From contig CAIIXF020000006.1 of assembly GCA_903813345.2 (NCBI GenBank), positions 38,283,348 through 38,347,347 of the forward strand: 64,000 nucleotides of DNA, in the 5' to 3' direction. The translations under genes were made by a program, and so were the position numbers. Below are positions 26,046 through 38,600 of this stretch, one piece after another. Origin of the DNA: Owenia fusiformis. Its lineage: Eukaryota > Annelida > Polychaeta > Sabellida > Oweniidae. The first letter of the stretch is position 1. Each line of letters opens with the position of its first letter. The notes under the pieces were generated by a model, which saw only the letters and a program-made list of their open reading frames with translations, was not told the DNA's origin and searched no databases.

Positions 26046-26106
26046 TACTAGAAAAGATATTTCACTTCATGTGATTTTACAACCCAAGGCTAGATTAGAG
26101 GACAGG

Positions 26107-26209
26107 GAGGCAATGTCGTCCATATATGTAATTGTCCTTTTGTCAGACAAATGACTGCATACACTGAGTGTCAGACAATTAGATTTACCTACATTGACGA
26201 CATTGCCTC
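26107..26209. repeat. Hairpin, 103 bp
   Basis: GAGGCAATGTCGTC at the left pairs with GACGACATTGCCTC at the right, and the arms stay partly paired for about 35 bp. Likely a very small fold-back element. Confidence 0.7.
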
Positions 26210-26571
26210 AAATTTTAAGTGGTAATATATACACAGGAAGTTGTATCAAATTCTTTTGATCCTGATGAAGTTCATAATTATAATGTTCTGAGTGTCAGGA
26301 CTCCCAAGTAACCCCATAAAGGATAAAAAAGACTCGATTTGACGAAATAGTATTAAAGAAATGAAGTACATGTAAGTTCCTTTGTTTACTTGGACCGCAA
26401 TGAGGTTGAACTGAACTAAACAAAATGATTTTTAGGGTTTGCAAGGAAAATTCTTGGACTGCCAACTAGAGCACTTTTCTACAGTGCCAATGATGTTTCA
26501 CATCCACAGGTTTACTGTACTAGTAAGCACTATTATGTCTGTTTTATTTTCTTAGTTTATAGATTATCAAC
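26210..26571 (+). promoter_or_regulatory. Region upstream of ACTR5
   Basis: 362 bp between a hairpin and the ACTR5 start codon. A pyrimidine-rich stretch ending TTTTCTTAG lies 20 bases before the ATG and could be an acceptor for an upstream untranslated exon. No TATA box is convincing. Confidence 0.3.
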
Positions 26572-26692
26572 ATGGAAGAGCCTACTGAAGAAAATGTCTT
26601 CAGCTTCCAAGATGAGAAGACGTCACCTGACCCTATCCACGACTATCCAAAGACGTTACTCGAATCAAGGGTGCCACTGGTGATTGACAATG
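26572..26692 (+). CDS. ACTR5: ACTR5 exon 1
   Basis: Starts at the ATG of [12 protein letters not shown]; ends in VIDN plus the first base of the Gly codon, followed by GTAGGTAA. In-frame joining to exon 2 restores the actin phosphate-loop DNG motif. Confidence 0.92.
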
Positions 26693-29600
26693 GTAGGTAA
26701 TAAAACATGGATTTTCCTGAGACAATAGGTTTTGGATGATGTTTTTAAGCCCTACATAGCCATAACGTGTTCATTGAATGAAGGGTGTATTTTATTTTGC
26801 ATTTTAAAACCAATCCTTTGATGGATTTATTACAAGTAGTGATAGTTTATTCATGGAATTACCTCTCTAATCAGCAAATTACAGATAATGCAGGCCAGTA
26901 GCCAAAGTGGGGGGGGGGGTCATGCAGTTTGTACCATTCTGAGCACTTTTCAAGTGATTTTGGGTCAAAATGGTGAAATATGCACCCCACCTCAACCTAT
27001 TTTTTAAAATGTCACCCCCTTGACAAAAGCTGGCTATGGGCCTGTAATGAATGAATTACATTTTAATCAACGATTTATTCAATTTCATCTACTGATTAAA
27101 AGATAATTTAAAAAATAATCCCATATGTAAATTCCAGGTGCATATCAGTGCAGGGCAGGCTGGGCATCTGATGAAGATCCAAGACTGTTTTTCAAAAATG
27201 TTCTTGTGAAACAGCGAGGGAAAAAGGTAATTTAAAGCAAAATATGAAAGAAAAAGCATTTTTCCTGTCAATTATGAAAAAAACATAAATTGTCAAACTA
27301 GTGGGTTGAATCATTGATGTATGCTTAAAAAGCCTCATTTTCAAAAATTAGTTTGAATACAGCAACAATATGAATAAATACAGCTATGATATGAATACAG
27401 CTATAATATTGAATACAGCTAAAATGTGAACACAGCTCAACTACGTAATCACAGTTGCACTGCTGCGGAACTTTTTTCCCCCTAAATCCAATATAGGTGT
27501 CTCTGCTTTAACAAGAAAAAATCAAGTTGGATCACTTTTCAAAACATTTAGATGTTTCCATTTAATTTAATTCCAGGAGTCAGAAACTCAGGTGGGCAAT
27601 GACATCACTAATATTGAGGTTGTTCGTTGGCAGCTAAAGAGTCAGTTTGACAGAAATGTCATCACTCAGTATGACGTACAGGTTAGTTACATTAAATGTT
27701 GTGTTGCTTTCGACAATGAACTTGTATATGTAGTGCTTAGCAAAGCCTATGGCCGGTGTCTAGTTAAAACACTAAACTGGAGTTTTACAACGTAAATTAT
27801 GCCTATAATCATGGGGTCCCAACTATGACCGTTAATTTGAATTTTAGACCTACTAGGTGTTTGAAAATCAGAGATTGTAAGTCTCATACTGCACCGTTTT
27901 TCTTCAAACTTTTTCCATCAAAAGCTTAACAAAAATGCCTTTCTGTTTACATTATACTGTTATACAGAGTCCCTCCTTTTAGCGGGGTTTAGATCCCAAG
28001 CTGTGAGAAACACTTCACAAGATTCACACATGTTTTCTTAGGAGCAGATCTTTGACTACCTGTTCAGTCACATGGGCATAGATAGCGATGGTTCGGTGCA
28101 GCATCCTATATGTATGACAGAACCTGCGTGTAACCCTAACTACTGCAGATTACGTAAGTTGCATCTCTGGGTTTACATTAAAATCAAGGTTTGACTAGAA
28201 GAGGAAAATTGAGTACCAAAGAAAGATGGAACAGCCTGGAACAGCCAATTTAACTGTTGAAAATATTTGAATCGCTTCAGTAAAAATAATTTGTTTTTAC
28301 TGTTGAAAATGTTTGAATCGCTCCAGTAAAAATAATTTGTTTTTACTGTTTGAATCGCTGAAACCAGTAAAAGTAATTTGTTTTTGCCTATATCTCAATT
28401 TTGAGAAAGTGCTAGATAACCCATTTTGTAACAGTGACATATATGATATGATATTTTATCCTATGCCAAGTAGAGTTTTAGGGAGATAATTTGGTAAGAT
28501 ATATCACGTATCCTGATTTTGAGGTTTCCATATCCAGAACCTCCATATCTCCCGCCGTATCTCCCGCTTCGGTGCATATCTTCCCGCTTCCGGTGCATAT
28601 CTCCCCGCTTCCGGTAATGCAATAAAATGACTTTGCATATGAATGATTTGTTTATTTTTACACCTTGAACTATTGAAATGGTTGTATGCCCCTGGAAACC
28701 CTACTTGGTATAGGATAAAGCAGTTATGTACGGTCGGTTTGGATATTGGGTTCATCCCTCGTGAGATATGCACATCTACCTTCGGTCCCTACGATCCCTC
28801 AGGTAGATATGCATATCTCCCTCTGGATAAACCCCATATCCAAAACCTCCCAGTACATAATCCTTATGTGTTCTATTTCAGAGATGTCAGAGCTGCTGTT
28901 TGAGTGCTATGGAGATGTTTGAGTAGAAATATGGCATAAGTAAATAATGTTGTGTTCGATTTCAGAGATGTCAGAGCTGCTGTTTGAGTGCTATAAAGAT
29001 GTTTGAGTAGAAATATGACATAAGTAAATAATGTTGTGTTCGATTTCAGAGATGTCAGAGCTGCTGTTTGAGTGCTATGGAGATGTTTGAGTAGAAATAT
29101 GGCATAAGGAAATAATGTTTTGTTCGATTTCAGAGATGTCAGAGCTGCTGTTTGAGTGCTATAGAGATGTTTGAGTAGAAATATGGCATAAGTAAATAAT
29201 GTTATGTTCGATTTCAGAGATGTCAGAGCTACTGTTTGAGTGCTATGGAGATGTTTGAGTAGAAATATGGCATAAGTAAATAATGTTGTGTTCGATTTCA
29301 GAGATGTCAGAGCTGCTGTTTGAGTGCTATGGAGATGTTTGAGTAGAAATATGACATAAGTAAATAATGTTGTGTTCGATTTCAGAGATGTCAGAGCTGC
29401 TGTTTGAGTGCTATGGAGATGTTTGAGTAGAAATATGACATAAGTAAATAATGTTGTGTTCGATTTCAGAGATGTCAGAGCTGCTGTTTGAGTGCTATGG
29501 AGATGTTTGAGTAGAAATATAGCATGAGTAAATAATGTTGTGTTCAATTTCAGAGATGTCAGAGCTGCTGTTTGAGTGCTATGGAGATGTTTGAGTAGAA

Positions 29601-32600
29601 ATATAGCATTAGTAAATAATGTTGTGTTCAATTTCAGAGATGTCAGAGCTGCTGTTTGAGTGCTTGTTTGAGTAGAAATATGGCATAAGTAAATAATGTT
29701 GTGTTCGATTTCAGAGATGTCAGAGATGCTGTTTGAGTGCTTGTTTGAGTAGAAATATGGCATAAGTAAATAATGTTGTGTTCAATTTCAGAGATGTCAG
29801 AGCTGCTGTTTGAGTGCTATGGAGATGTTTGAGTAGAAATATGGCATAAGTAAATAATGTTGTGTTCGATTTCAGAGATGTCAGAGCTGCTGTTCGAGTG
29901 CTATGGAGATGTTTGAGTAGAAATATAGCATAAGTAAATAATGTTGTGTTCCATTTCAGAGGTCTCAGAGCTGTTGTTTGAGTGCTATGGAGATGTTTGA
30001 GTAGAAATATGGCATAAGTAAATAATGTTGTGTTCGATTTCAGAGATGTCAGAGCTGCTGTTTGAGTGCTATGGAGATCTTTGAGTAGAAATATGGCATA
30101 AGGAAATAATGTTGTGTTCGATTTCAGAGATGTCAGAGCTACTGTTTGAGTGCTATGGAGATGTTTGAGTAGAAATATAGCATAAGGAAATAATGTTTTG
30201 TTCGATTTCAGAGATGTCAGAGCTGCTGTTTGAGTGCTATAGAGATGTTTGAGTAGAAATATGGCATAAGGAAATAATGTTTTGTTCGATTTCAGAGATG
30301 TCAGAGCTGCTGTTTGAGTGCTATAGAGATGTTTGAGTAGAAATATGGCATAAGTAAATAATGTTATGTTCGATTTCAGAGATGTCAGAGCTACTGTTTG
30401 AGTGCTATGGAGATGTTTGAGTAGAAATATGGCATAAGTAAATAATGTTGTGTTCGATTTCAGAGATGTCAGAGCTGTTGTTTGAGTGCTATGGAGATGT
30501 TTGAGTAGAAATATAGCATTAGTAAATAATGTTGTGTTCGATTTCAGAGATGTCAGAGCTACTGTTTGAGTGCTTGTTTGAGTAGAAATATGGCAAAAGT
30601 AAATAATGTTGTGTTCAATTTCAGAGATGTCAGAGCTGCTGTTTGAGTGCTATGGAGATGTTTGAGTAGAAATATGGCATAAGTAAATAATGTTGTGTTC
30701 GATTTCAGAGATGTCAGAGCTACTGTTTGAGTGCTATGGAGATGTTTGAGTAGAAATATAGCATTAGTAAATAATGTTGTGTTCGATTTCAGAGATGTCA
30801 GAGCTACTGTTTGAGTGCTATGGAGATGTTTGAGTAGAAATATAGCATTAGTAAATAATGTTGTGTTCGATTTCAGAGATGTCAGAGCTACTGTTTGAGT
30901 GCTATGGAGATGTTTGAGTAGAAATATAGCATTAGTAAATAATGTTGTGTTCGATTTCAGAGATCTCAGAGCTGTTGTTTGAGTGCTATGGAGATGTTTG
31001 AGTAGAAATATAGCATTAGTAAATAATGTTGTGTTCGATTTCAGAGATGTCAGAGCTACTGTTTGAGTGCTTGTTTGAGTAGAAATATGGCAAAAGTAAA
31101 TAATGTTGTGTTCAATTTCAGAGATGTCAGAGCTGCTGTTTGAGTGCTATGGAGATGTTTGAGTAGAAATATGGCATAAGTAAATAATGTTGTGTTCAAT
31201 TTCAGAGATGTCAGAGCTGTTGTGTGAGTGCTATGGAGATGTTTGAGTAGAAATATGGCATAAGTAAATAATGTTGTGTTCGATTTCAGAGATGTCAGAG
31301 CTGCTGTTTGAGTGCTATGGAGATGTTTGAGTAGAAATATGGCATAAGTAAATAATGTTGTGTTCAATTTCAGAGATGTCAGAGCTGTTGTTTGAGTGCT
31401 ATGGAGATCTTTGAGTAGAAATATAGCATAAGTAAATAATGTTGTGTTCGATTTCAGAGATGTCAGAGCTACTGTTCGAGTGCTATGGAGTCCCAGAGAT
31501 CTGTTATGGTGTCGATTCGCTATTCTCCCTCTATAATAATCTGCCACAGCCAGGTTTGTATATCATATTATAACATTATAGAAATGTATGCTTTTTAAAT
31601 TCTTTTATTTTATTTTATTTTTTATTTCATGCTCCCCAAATTTCCTGTAAGAGTAAAACATGTCTAATCTGAAGATTACATTCAAAATTTTGGGATTGTC
31701 AGGTCTTCTCATTTCAATGGATTTTCAACATGGTAATCTATGTTAGATTAAGAAGTGGGACCAAAAACGTGTCCACCTTGAGATGTTAAGATGAGTGGGG
31801 AAATACAGATTTTACAAATACGTTCTTATACTTTGGGTAAAGCTGTTGCCATCGTGATATCCTGTGGTTACTACACAACACCAATTCTTATACTTTAGGT
31901 AAAGCTGATGCCATGGTGATCTCCTGTGGTTACTACACAACACACATTCTCCCTGTTCTTGATGGACGCTTAGATGGCAAACACTGCCGTAGAATCAACA
32001 TAGGGGGTGCAAACTGTGACTTATTCATGCATCGTTTACTGCAGTTGAAGTATCCAGGCCATTACGCTGCAATATCGGTCGGCAGGGCTGAGGTAAGAAT
32101 TTATTTCTAGAATATGCTGAAGACTCATCCACCTGTAATATGCACCAATAATATATGCACCAATAATCTTACTGGGTGTCCAAAAATGTTTTCACTTTAA
32201 GAAAATGTCATATTCTAAAAAGATGATATTGTTAATTTGAACATTGAATATTGGATACCCCAAAAAATGTGACGTTAGTTGGTGTGGCTTGGGTGAGAAG
32301 TTATTTCCGGAATATGCACCAATAATCTTACTAGGTGTCCAAAAATGTTTTGACCTTACAAAAAATGTCTTATTCTAAAAACTGATTAAAAGATGATATT
32401 GTCAATTTGATCATTGAATATTGGATACCCAAAAAAATGTGACGTTAGTTGGCGTGGCTTGGGTAAGAAGTTATTTCTAGAATATGCTGAAGACTCATCC
32501 ACCTGTGATATGCACCAATAATATATGCACCAATAATCTTACTGGGTGTCCAAAAATGTTTTCACTTTAAGAAAATGTCATATTCTAAAAAGATGATATT

Positions 32601-35600
32601 GTTAATTTGAACATTGAATATTGGATACCAACAAAAAATATGACGTTAGGCTTGGGTAAGAAATGTTTCTAGAATGTGCTGATGACGTATCCACCTGTGA
32701 TTATTCACCCATAATGTACAACTTACTACAGTGTCCAAAAATGTTTTGACGTTAGTAGAAATTATCTTATCCTACACTTAATGTACTAATAATAAACATT
32801 AAAAAATAAATTTGATATTAATTGGCAAAATGAATAACCGGAGGATATCGTAACGATATACTCCGGGTGGAGGATATTGTGACGATATACTCCGGAAAAC
32901 CCAATATGCGGAGGATATTGTGACGATATACTCCGCTTGTTGATTTCCCGCCAAATTGACTCTATTTGGCATGAAATTCATTTTGCAATGATATTATACA
33001 TTTAGAACACTCCTTGTAAGTGTAGTATAATAAGAACATCCTATGATTTTTTCAGAATATCATTTTAATCTCTCTCGTGCAGATATCAATATCACCTCGT
33101 AGATAAAAATGATATTCCTCAAAATCATAGGATATCCTGTAAATATGCAAAAAAACTGATAAAAAGATATGATATCTCATTTAGTATTGACAATATCAAT
33201 GTTATATTATATATATTACATTTTAGGGATGTTATTTTGTATGAAAAGTTATGTTTGATTACTTTTTGTTCAAGTTTGAAAATTAAGAATTGACCATGTG
33301 ATTTTTGTTTTCTTTCAGGAGCTTGTTCACAAACACAGTTACATGAGTAAAAACTACTTAGAGGAACTGAAACTTTGGGGAACAGACAATTACTACAATA
33401 AAAATGTGCACAAAATTCAGCTCCCTTATACAAAGGTAAGAAGACCCTTAAAAATCATACATTTAATAAGGTTCATTATTATAAAGCTTGGTCTCGCCCT
33501 TGATGTGTCAGGATACTGTAAAACGCATTGGATTTTCAGTAGCAATTTTTGTGTGCAGATTTTGTCCATTTGTTTCTTTTTGTACACTCATGGTTTTTCC
33601 TCAATTTGTGGCTGGAATACAATTTGAATTTGTGATTTTCACACTCACGCTGATATTACAAGTTTCAGCATGTGATACAGGAAATATTCCACGAATGGTA
33701 ACACTTATCCATATAAGCTAAAATGTGTGATGACAATTTTATCAGATGTCTAGTTTATAGTAAGCATTTTGAAACCATCTTTCTGTTTCACTGTTATTCA
33801 ATTTTACCAAATATGATTTGAAGAACAAAATAGCAGTTTTTTCAACATCTGTTTATTTCACATAAAGCATTTGACAATTACTAATAGTTTTGCATGAAGC
33901 CAAAGTCATGAACCTTCAATTATCTGTTCTCTTACCATTGTTTAGGAGGTGCTAATTAGAGTTTGGCTTGAGGGATATCTAGGGGCTTAAATGTAATACC
34001 AGATTAACCAGAGGTACTGGAAATCCATTTTTCCGTGCTGCATCAGAAAAAATGCAGAATTTTTAGTTTTTTAAAAATTTGCAAAATATTGAATTTCTAT
34101 TGATTTTCGCAGAATTCAATATGAGTCATGAAATATGTAGGGACTAGATACTCGTTTTCTATTGGTCAAAACATGGAAAGTCCAAATGCATGTACACATT
34201 AGAAAAACATGGCTGTTTTATTTTGATTTTCACACTATTTTGACAAAAAATGTTGTGAAAATGCCTTTTTTTAGCTCGGAATTCTTGTACCCCTGATTGT
34301 CACTGGAAAAATAAATATGAAAAACATCTTGATTATATAGAAAGCACACAAAGCAACATTGTTCAAAAAAACATTAAATGAGCTAAGAAATTAAAATGCT
34401 CAAAAATAGAATCAAATAAAGATTGTTGATTTTTAGCTCATATTTTTAGCTCACAATTTTAGCTCATATTTTTAGCTCGCATGTTTTGTAGTAGATTCTT
34501 GATTAAAATCATTGTCTTTGTAAACATTATGTACAAATCAGATACTACATTCTCTGAAAATTGAGAATATATCCTAAAGACCATTCTCATAAGTGCCCAT
34601 ATATAAAAGATGTCAAAAATCCAGAGGAATTTTATATACAGCAATTATTCTTGCCAAAAATGCTTTTTGCAACAAATAAACAGTATATTTTTTACAATAA
34701 TGATATGTATTGTTATTTGACGAACCATAAGAATTCTTTTAGAATATTCATATCCAGCTTATACCATCATGACCATCATTATAATGCCTTATTTGCTACA
34801 TAAAAACAAAATTTCTTGGAAATTCGATTTTTTTTCTTGGTCATAAGCATATTTTTTTGTACTTTGAGAAGCGGGGTGAATGTTTATTATTAGGGAGTGG
34901 GTGCTAATAACAGAAAATAGGGTAATTCAAAAATTGATCACAAGCTTGGTTATAATATGTACACATAAAAGCATAACGGATATATAAAACACTCCGGAAG
35001 TCAGTTCAGAAAATATTTCTTTGTCCAATTAGTTGTTGAAATCTTCCTGGTTGATGGTATTTATGACCCAATAAATTTTGGGAATATTTCACTGTCAGTT
35101 CTTTGATATTTTTTGAACAAATTAGTTGTTGAAATACTTCCTGGTTGATTCAGATGGTATTTATGATCAAATAAATTTTGGGAATATTTCACGGTCAGTT
35201 CATTTGATATTTTTTGAACAAATTAGTTGTTGAAGTAATTCCTGGTCATCTTCACCTATAGATTAGTTCAGATAATATTTTGGAGTACTTTCTTGTTAGT
35301 TTAGATAATATTCTATTACCAAATAATTTGTTAGAAGTACATCCTGGTTGTTCTCACCTTTATGAGTCAGTGAATATTTCATAAGTTGTTGACAAAATGT
35401 TCTTCCTGGATGCCTTCACCTAAAATTCAGTTGGAATATTTGTTTATCCAATAAGTTCTTGAAGAACTTCCTGGTCGCCTTCATTATACTGGAGTAGATA
35501 TTGTGTATCCGCCTCTCCCTGGTATCTGGGGTTACCTAGAGCATCTTGCATCTTTCTCCAAAACAGCTGTTTTCTGTCCTCATCCTCGCTCCATTCCAGG

Positions 35601-38600
35601 TACACTCGGGTCTCAAGTAAGGAGCGCAGGGTGGGTGTGATCAGCTCTGGGGGTAGAACATCCAATGGTTCCTTTAGAATCAATATCAAACAATCTCTCC
35701 CTCTGGTCGCCAGTTCACCTCTCGCAAGGTTCATTTCGAATGTACACCAACCACTACGAAGAAAGTTCTGGCTGATGGTCAGAATTATTTTATTGCTTTT
35801 GCTGATACTCTCAATGATGATATCAGCGATATAGGCACCAGGCATGAAGTTGCGGTCATCCAGGCATATGTTATAGTTGTATTTATCAGCTAAAGTAGCA
35901 TAGATGTTCTCCTGTGCCCAATATTTGTCCAGAGAGCTATAACTCAAAAACCCATCAAAGTCAAAAGCAAAATCAAGATGTTGATTACGTCTGAGTAATG
36001 CCCTCAGATGGAGGGCCAGATATTGTATTTTGTACCTGCGTCTGTATACATATACCGCTGTAATTATGCTAATTACAGTAAGTCCGAAAGAAACAATTGA
36101 CGGAATTATGGCAGCTTTCCAACAGTCCCATTTCATATCAGGCAACATAATGTCTTTGAGTGCTACCTCTGAACCATTGATGTAAATGCATGCAACTTCT
36201 GGCCAGTTATGCATGATGCTATTGCTTGTTTGCATCCAGTCGATGAACTTGAATGAATCGCAATTACAAATCATCGGGTTTTGTCTGAAGTCTATTGTCA
36301 AATTCATGCTTGATGTTATTTTAAGTTCATCAATTTCCATTTTTGTAGTTTCATCAATTGTTTGTATGTGGTTATTTGACAAATTTAGCAGTTTCAGTGA
36401 TTTCAGTCCTGTCAGTGTAAACATGATCCTTTTTATTTTGTTGCCACTCAAATTCAGGACTTCAAGTCCTGTTGTATCTACAAATGCATCTGAGTCAATA
36501 TCTGTAATATCATTGTGGGACAAGTCAATGTGTTGCAGCTGGGAGCAGTTTCTGAATAGGAGGTGGACAGAGGAGTTAGAGATAAGTTTTGCTTTGTTGT
36601 TGGCCAAATCTAGAACTTTTAAACTTTCAAAATATCCAGTCTCGCATGTAAAAAACTCAGGTACAATAATGCAGTTATTTTCAGGAAATATCAACCTTTC
36701 CAAATTAACCAGGCCTTTTATGGACTTACCAATGTATGTTAGCATAAAACTAGCAGAGGCTTCAATGATCTTAATCCGATTATTACTTTGTATCTTTATT
36801 CCATATGGTAAATGATAAGGGTGATTATTCACATTGGTCTCTGTGAAGTACAGTTCTTCAAGTGCTATAGGAACTGCCCATTCATTTTCACTTAATTCTT
36901 CTGATATAGCCACATTAGCCTTGTTTAAATCAAATACCCTTCCAGGAATGTTCTGTTCTAATTTTAATACCCTCAGATATCTCATCAAATAAAGTTCAAT
37001 AAGGATTACTCTTCTTGGTATTGAGTGTTTAATACTATTTTTTGACAAATCCAGTATTTCTAATTTTGGCATATATTTTGAGATTCCCGGAGACTCCATG
37101 GCGTAAATTCTATTATCAAGCAAACTGAATCTTTTCAAATTGCAATGTTCAAGGAATTTCAAATGATTGGCCTTCAATAAAAATGGCATATCTGTTATAT
37201 GTTGATATGTAATACTTTCTATCGTAGAGTTTTGTAGTCCTTGAAATGCATGAAACAAAGCTATTCTTGAGCCTGGATACCCATTTGATTCATCCCCAGA
37301 GCCTAACACATGAATTTTATGAATATTCTTTAGTGGTTTGTAAACAAGTGGGTGAAACAGGTGTGGTTTATATGGATTATTGCCTATCCTTAGATCCTGT
37401 AGATTATGAAGGCCATCAAAGATATGTTGTCCAAAAGCAACTATTTTGTTGTCACCTATATCCAACACTTTCAGATTTCCATAAATCTGTCCAAGCTGGC
37501 CATCGGGCAAATGTTTAATACTATTGTGTGATATCATGAGTGTTGTTATATTCCATGGCAGATTCAAAGGGAGTGACTGAAGGCCTCTAGATGTACAGTC
37601 AGCTGTAAGACCATCACAGTTGCATCTCATACAGTCACTTTTGTTGTTAAATTCAGATTTAATTCCATCAAATCCAGCATGTTTAGAAAATAAATCTGAG
37701 GATCCATAGACAGATAGATACTTTATTATCAGAAGGAAAACTGGCAACTTTTTCAAAAACATTGTTCCGATATTCCAGATTTCCAAAGATCTGTGTTGTG
37801 GTTTTCTTGCCTTTTTTAACACAAAAGAACAGTGAGCTCTGTGTCAGTCTAATATGACTTACGGTATTTATATGCAACACGAACAGGAAGTTTTTCTTCA
37901 TGTTTTTTTGGTACTTTGTGTTCTATATTCATTCAATTCGTCAAATTTATTAACAATGCCCAATGTGTATTTGAATGTCTCAAAGGCATTTTTACAAAAG
38001 GTACAATACATCAATTCAACAGTTCAAAAAAGAATTCAACTTTTCTTCATTCACTAACTCCCTGATTTTAAATTTGAAATGAAAGCAATACTTTGTATGG
38101 CTTCATAATTTTTAGAAATGAAAAAATATTTGTTAAATCCTTTGGTGATTCGTGTACCTGAACAAAAAGTCTTAAGTGTGTTTAGGTACACATTTCCATT
38201 TTGGTACATATATAGTATCATACTATATGTTTAAATTTACCTCCATGGCAGACAGGTACCAAAGAGGGGTTGGGTTGGCAATTTGAAATTTTCAAAAAAA
38301 TTTTGAAAATTGTTATTTCTTGTTAGGTGGGTAATTATCCTTAATGTTCTGGTCTTCCATTTCATTCAATGAATTATATTTTCTACTGAAGAAATGAAAT
38401 AAAATCGACTTAAATTAAGACTTCAACTTCTGAAACACCAAGACCAACATAATCATGACTCTGAGTTGAAGCCACCAATTGAAAGTAAATAGATTCCAAA
38501 ATGAAGAATTACCTAGAAAATTAGGCATCAAAATATGCTTTTGGGAGAATAAGAAATTAAGAAAAAACTACAGACTTGCCATCCTCCGATCACAGGGCTT

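Noticed and set aside
28873-29763. A 296-codon minus-strand frame with regular internal repeats
   Set aside because: It is the reverse strand of the exon-5 acceptor array; the 84-bp unit is divisible by three, so the frame stays open by chance. The same applies to 31056-31547.
36186-36815. A 209-codon plus-strand frame
   Set aside because: Shadow of the Toll-like receptor on the other strand.
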